In this document: piece after piece, positions 59,076 through 64,000 of the stretch
Position numbering within the stretch: the stretch's first letter is position 1
Layout: every line of letters starts with the position of its first letter
Source of the DNA: Leptasterias polaris
Lineage: Eukaryota; Echinodermata; Asteroidea; Forcipulatida; Asteriidae
Reading direction: 5' to 3'
Length of the DNA stretch: 64,000 nt
Assembly (NCBI GenBank): GCA_037783415.1
Contig: JAZGTN010000164.1
Span: 620,001-684,000 of the forward strand
Program-made: the position numbers and the translations under genes
The notes under the pieces: generated by a model
The model's database searches: none
What the model was told of the DNA's origin: nothing
The model's input: the letters and a program-made list of their open reading frames with translations, nothing else

Positions 59076-59659
59076 TGTTTTGCCTGCGTCAATAAATTCA
59101 TACTCGGTAAGCTTAAACTTTGTATTGTTATTTATTTTGACAATCATAGGCCTAATACTCATTACTTTCTTTGGATTTTCATTCCTAAAGTTGTATTTTT
59201 AGAAAATATGATTTGGAAATATCTTTTGTTATGAACTTGTTTGGATTCGATTTTTTAAGACTATGTTTTTCTTCTTAAATGTGATTGAAAACTGTATTTT
59301 GATTAATTGTATTTCTTTTTGTTTCATTTACACAGGTTTTAAAGCCATTTTGATTTTAATCTATGACTTACTTTGGCACTGTTGTTTTTAGTGGTTTCTT
59401 ATTTGTTTCCCCAGTGTTAAGTTTGATTTACTTTATTCAAGTGATCCATTTTGGGGGGGGTTACACCTCCACTAAGTATGATAATTGTATCAAAGGGACA
59501 TTATTTTATAAGACTTGATTTCATGTGTTGCATTGAGATTTGTCAGGTTGTTAAAAGTGAGGTACTGTAAAGAATTACTGTATAATATCATCCCTGAAGT
59601 AATTTTGCAGAATGTGTTGTCCCTTTGAAGGTGGATGTTTTTCCATGATGAGATAGTTT
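59076..59659. other. Intergenic DNA
   Basis: AT-rich, no gene. A run of eight G near 59453. Confidence 0.4.
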
Positions 59660-59898
59660 TATTACATGATTTTATTATTGTCAACTTGTGTTTTGCTTTG
59701 TTCTTGCCTTGTCCTTGTCTCTTTTTGTCCTTCCTTGTCAAGTTTTGTTTTGTTTTTGTTATGCAAAGTCTTCTGGTCTTGCATTGACTTTTCTGTTGGT
59801 GCCATGTCATGTCTAAATTATCTACATCTTTTAATTTCCCATTCTGATTGTCTATATGATACAGATACTCTGAAAAAATAAACTGAACTGAACTGAAC
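59660..59898 (+). mobile_element. 3' end of a LINE with TGAAC tail
   Basis: C/T-rich sequence, then GATACAGATACTCTGAAAAA and a tail of repeated AACTG units (to 59898). This fits the 3' end of a non-LTR element with a short-repeat tail. No RT sequence remains here. Confidence 0.5.
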
Positions 59899-60343
59899 TT
59901 TTCACTCACTGACTGATTTATTTGTTTGCATTCTTTTAAAGTATAGTTTTATTGTTTTATTTTTGTTGTTATTACAAATTCTGTAGGAGCATTCACTGAC
60001 AATGCGTTTTCTCATAGACATCAGGAAAAGAAAAACACAAGAAAAGTTTTCTTTGTGCTTCATGCTTTGACTTTGGTTTAATTTTATGAAATGGAGACCA
60101 TTTAAAGACCTTTAAAACAATGAAAATTTTGTTTTTAGGTTCTCCATGTATACTTTTATAAGTTTTGAGATTTTTCTTTATATATCAAAGACTAACCACA
60201 AGCTCCGAAAAGTTATATTTTTTTGTAAGTCAACACCAAATATTGTTCCAACTTACAATCCATGTGCGAGTGTTGAGTTGACATGGAATTCCCCCGGCCC
60301 GTAAACCATAATTTTGAACATTTGCCACGTTTTTTTTTTAAAT

Positions 60344-61285
60344 ACTGGGGTAAGATGGGACAGATAGTTAGTTTTTAGATAATAAAAATTTAATTTAACC
60401 CTAATCTGTCATGTGGGCTTTCTACTACTGAAGGTTAGATTGTAACATTTTAATGAAATTTCAAGGGTTTTTAGATACTAAAACTTTACTTTTCCTGCCA
60501 CCCCCCCCCCCCCCCCCCCCCCTTGAGTCACGATGGGATGCATGCACTGTAATGACGGGTGAAAGAAATATTTAAGTGGGATATTGGAAATTAATGTGGG
60601 TCAAATTGGGGCAAATGACAAAAATTGCATGACCATTACTAGTAGTCTACTACAATATTATAACTGTCAGGAGTTTTTATAGTGTGAAAACTAGGTTTTA
60701 AAAAACCTGTTTTTAAACAAAATTATATTATTCAACAATAATTTACACCTTTGAGCATTTTAAAAATAAATCTGTTTACAGTTTTGTTTCAAACAATTAA
60801 ATGCGTCCCAATCCCATTTTACCCCTACCGTGATAGGTTGTTGATATTAAGTTGTTGACAAATTGGCTCATTTTACCCCAATAAAATAACAACTGAGGTT
60901 GTAAACGGGACAAATAACAAAAAATATCCAGATATAAAATATTTCTGCATTCGGTCAGCCGACAGTAATATCATATCTGATATTGTGCTCACAAAATGGG
61001 ACAAGTGCTGTTGTAAAGACATCTTGATGTCTTTCAAAAATACCCATGGACAAATGATGACCCGCACCCTGTTGTATGATAAGTTGACGACGTGCTGGTA
61101 AATACTCACGCTAATAATAGAAAAAGAAAACGGTAAAAGGGCGACCTCCAGCAGTGTGCCAGAGACAGACTACATATGGACGAAACTATTTTTGCAGAAA
61201 GGGGGTTTGCAAGAAATAGTTTGGTAAATGCACTGTCCCATCGCCCCCCCGTGTCCCATCTTCCCCGGGACTCGTGTACCCCAGT
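60344..61285. mobile_element. Candidate non-autonomous DNA transposon
   Basis: About 940 bp bounded by ACTGGGGTA (60344) and inverted TACCCCAGT (to 61285). Inside, the phrases GATGGGACA / TGTCCCATC / GGGACAAAT recur, denser toward the ends. A run of about 22 C lies near 60500-60522. No transposase frame and no clear target duplication. Confidence 0.5.
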
Positions 61286-61559
61286 TGGAAAAGTTTCGTA
61301 TCCGGCCGCCACATAAGGGATTTATTTGTTTATTTTTTTAAATGGATTTTAAACCTAATATCCCTTTTTAAAATAATTATTCTTGGGGAATTAGAGCTAA
61401 AACGCAAAATTCAAGCGCACATTAAATTCTAGGGCACCGTAAAACATTTATTTCAAACGAAATATCATGTAAAGTAGGCCTAATCCTACTCAAACCCCGG
61501 AAGTAGGTATGCTTCAACGCACACAGAATGCCCGCTCACGTGGCTTCTTGCGAGTAGTA

Positions 61560-61665
61560 AAATGGCCGCTGCGTCATCGCGCGTGCCTTCACGGCTGTGT
61601 GCACAGCGTATGCGTCGAAGCGCTATCCAGTCAGTATATAGAGATCAGTGACGTCTCCCCACACG
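61560..61665 (-). repeat. Inverted repeat, right arm, around the THAP exon
   Basis: Inverted copy of 56655-56785, including the exact core GAAGCGCTATCCAGTCAGTA and TATAGAGATCAGTG, plus diverged GAGTAGTAAAATGGCCGCTG. Confidence 0.75.
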
Positions 61666-62009
61666 CTGTACACTGTCAAACACGCTTCCGTTGCTCGGAC
61701 TCTCTGAAATAAAATCTTACGTTCGATTTTTTGTAATTATTTACAAGTTTTAGTGAAGTTGTACCCATAATTTGAATACGTATTTTCTTGTGTCAAAATA
61801 TTCATGAACACAATCACTCTCACCACTCAGTGTTTGGTTTTGATCGTGCATGATCAAAGCATCAAAGCAACATAAAAAAAACTCCATCCAGTACAGGATT
61901 TGATGTTTAATATTCATCTACAGTTTGAATATTCATAGATATAACGAAATTGACCAATCAGATGCGTCCGTACGAAATCGGCTGAAGTGGCCATAGGCCG
62001 TGCACAAAC

Positions 62010-62155
62010 CGCCAGCGGGTTTCACAAGTCGGTAAATGTGACCAGTCTTGAGAGCAGTAATCTCGCACAGAGCAGCCCTCTCGCGGGATATTGCGAGAAA
62101 GCCGTTCCGCTATCACCGCGACAGACTTGTCCACAAGTCTAGTGTCGCGTTGATT
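62010..62155 (-). repeat. Inverted-repeat element rich in CTCTCGCG, copy 2
   Basis: Related in inverted orientation to 54975-55150 (shared GACTTGTGAAACCCGC, AGACTTGT.GACAAGTC and a GCGAGAT.ACTGCTCT core). Confidence 0.65.
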
Positions 62156-63547
62156 TTGTCTCCTCCCAAGGTAAATCAAAATGGGCTAAAGGAAGTTGAT
62201 TCAAAAGAGGGCGCTATCCACACGAAATTTCTACACAAGGGTGCACCACACTAAATCAACTCCCATAGCAACCAACGCTAAATGCTAAATATTCAAAAAT
62301 ACTCAAAAAATATTTAAAGTCTCTCAGCCTCTTGAAAACCAGCCAAACATATTTTCGAACAACTAAACCTCAGATTTCTTTTCAATTTTTGGCAGGTCAC
62401 CCGTTTGGAATTTTTGCTAATTACCCCAGAAAAAACCACCCCAACTTTAAATACCAAATTTATCAAATCTCCTCAAAAGTTGAAACACAGAACCCCAGGT
62501 TTTGATAGATTCTTATAATTAAACAATCTATTAGTTGCATGACCCCAAAACGTTATAATTCATACTGTGGGTTTACAAATTATGATAATCAGGTTTGCGC
62601 ATGGATATTGGTCTGTTTAGAGTGGTGCAAATTGATTTTTTTTTTCAATCTGCACTGTCATCTCGGAAGAAAAAAGGAAGGAACATGTTTTAAAGTGATT
62701 GAAAATAATCATAACATACCTAAATTGTAAATTAAATTAATGCCTCTGTTACTTACAGTTAACTTCTTTATTTAGAACTTTAAGGAAAATCCTTTATGAG
62801 GATGAGTGAGCAATGAGTGTAGGGTTTCAGTTTGAAGGTAATATGATCATTGCTGCAGTAACGAAACTCTCATAAGCAATGAAGGTTTTATATTTAGAAT
62901 TGAGAATTCGTAATGACAACATGGAAAGTTTCTGCTCATTTAATAAAAGCATTTTGTGGAAAACACTTCACAAGGTTGATTGAAAGTATGGTATTTTTGG
63001 TGGGATAACTTCTCAGAGCGTTTACAAATTTATCCTTCAAAAATTCACTTACAGATGCTTAGTCTGGTTTTTTATTTCAGGGGATTGTATGGCATCGAAT
63101 TTCAATGAGGACTAAGTGCATTTTATTCCAATTCTGTTATAAAAGATACACATTAGGAATCAAACCTATGAACATTTCATCACCGTAACAAACATTGAAT
63201 AAAAGGAATCATATTCTGTTATAATTCTTTAAGTGCAATGCAATAAGACTGGATGATTAGTACCAGTACCAAGTTTTAATACAAAAAATATGTGTCACAT
63301 GAACATGATTTAAGATTTGAGTTTGAAAATGACACCTTTGTTTTCATGATCAGTAGCAAAAGTCTACATGTACAATACCATGTCTTTCGTATTTGAATAT
63401 CCGTTTCACTTTAAAAGTTTTCATTTAACAGCATCTGTGCACTGAGAACTGAGGTTGTTTTAATTTATTTGTCTTCATGACACCTGCCATCAGAGAAGAT
63501 TCGAACTTCTCATGGGAAAAAAATTGTCTTGTACATGTAGTGTAATT
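62156..63547. other. Intergenic DNA, nothing recognised
   Basis: AT-rich, no gene, tandem array or repeat copy could be supported. Confidence 0.45.
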
Positions 63548-63649
63548 AGCTGTTCCGACGTGGTAGTCGGAACAGCTATTGTTTTCGTCGAGATTTTTAT
63601 TTGTTTTATTAATATTATTAGCTGTTCCGACGTGGTAGTCGGAACAGCT
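63548..63649. repeat. Duplicated perfect hairpin
   Basis: AGCTGTTCCGAC, loop GTGGTA, GTCGGAACAGCT at 63548-63577, and the same 30 bases again at 63620-63649. Both are followed by ATTGTnnTCGTCnAGATTTTT, so a 72-bp unit is duplicated in direct order. Confidence 0.92.
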
Positions 63650-63699
63650 ATTGTAATCGTCAAGATTTTTCTTTTCTTTCTTTCCCTAAAATCGTATTG

Positions 63700-64000
63700 A
63701 CTTAAGTGAATATCATTCCAAGTGTAAACTTAAGTTTATTGTAAATAATATTTACATAAAAAATTATATAAAAAATCATAATGCTATTGAATAATACCTT
63801 GAGACAATACATATAATTATGTCATTTAGTTACATTCCATTACCAACAGTTAATACAACCAGCAAGCTGATTTGTGTTAATAATAGACACATTAGCTTTA
63901 AACATAAAATATGTTGAACTTAGGCCTAATTGCCTGTTCCCACAATTGAAAGTAAAGTTGTAAAAAGAATAATAAGTGGTTTAAAAATTCAAAGTTTAAT
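63700..64000. repeat. Dispersed repeat, copy 2
   Basis: Same family as 37569-37833, with an extra AT-rich insertion near 63742-63768. It runs into the window edge. Confidence 0.85.

Noticed and set aside
63512..63700. 62-codon frame over the duplicated hairpin
   Set aside because: Its internal repeat comes from the DNA duplication; no other support for coding.

Overview
This is nuclear DNA from a multicellular animal. Genes are split into many short exons with GT-AG introns and one GC-AG intron, and the DNA between them is AT-rich and packed with tandem arrays, MITEs, SINEs, LINEs and one full-length Ty3/gypsy retrotransposon. The recognisable proteins (CEP152, an ADAM10-like protease, cysteine dioxygenase) and the repeat style (a MITE beginning TAAAGG, SINEs ending in TTATT repeats) suggest a marine deuterostome, most likely an echinoderm. 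Sea star is a guess, not a demonstrated identification.

Left end (1-10.5 kb). A 64-bp satellite array of about 40 copies opens the window, followed by a tRNA-Leu-derived SINE. The last seven exons recognised of a CEP152 (centriole scaffold) gene then run on the + strand to a stop at 10502. One CEP152 intron carries a pogo/Tigger-like MITE whose interior has expanded into a 35-bp minisatellite.

11-20 kb. A complete Ty3/gypsy element lies on the minus strand between the tail-to-tail 3' ends of CEP152 and the ADAM10-like gene. Its two 1501-bp LTRs look identical, gag and pol are open, and a candidate -1 frameshift heptamer abuts the gag stop.

20.5-29.5 kb. An ADAM10/Kuzbanian-like metalloprotease lies on the minus strand. 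Thirteen exons could be placed with matching phases, giving 755 codons. Its introns hold a tRNA-Ile-like sequence, MITEs, a 26-bp tandem repeat and a partial triplication of the exon that carries the third zinc-binding histidine.

29.5-38 kb. Intergenic DNA with MITEs and two decayed LINE copies. A SINE has inserted into the reverse-transcriptase frame of one LINE, with a visible target-site duplication.

38-47.3 kb. Cysteine dioxygenase (CDO1) on the minus strand: five exons, 209 aa, all iron ligands and the Cys-Tyr cofactor pair present, first intron of GC-AG type. The introns hold a 0.38-kb duplicated block, a LINE and a 76-nt palindrome.

47.3-64 kb. A three-exon gene for a 478-aa protein with a SAP domain and a SWIM zinc finger lies on the minus strand. 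After a long repeat-rich stretch there is a lone exon with the second half of a THAP domain, bracketed by inverted repeats about 5 kb apart. The right end holds more MITEs and a duplicated perfect hairpin. No operon or shared pathway links the genes. CEP152 and ADAM10 both lie on human chromosome 15q21, so that pair may be retained ancestral linkage.
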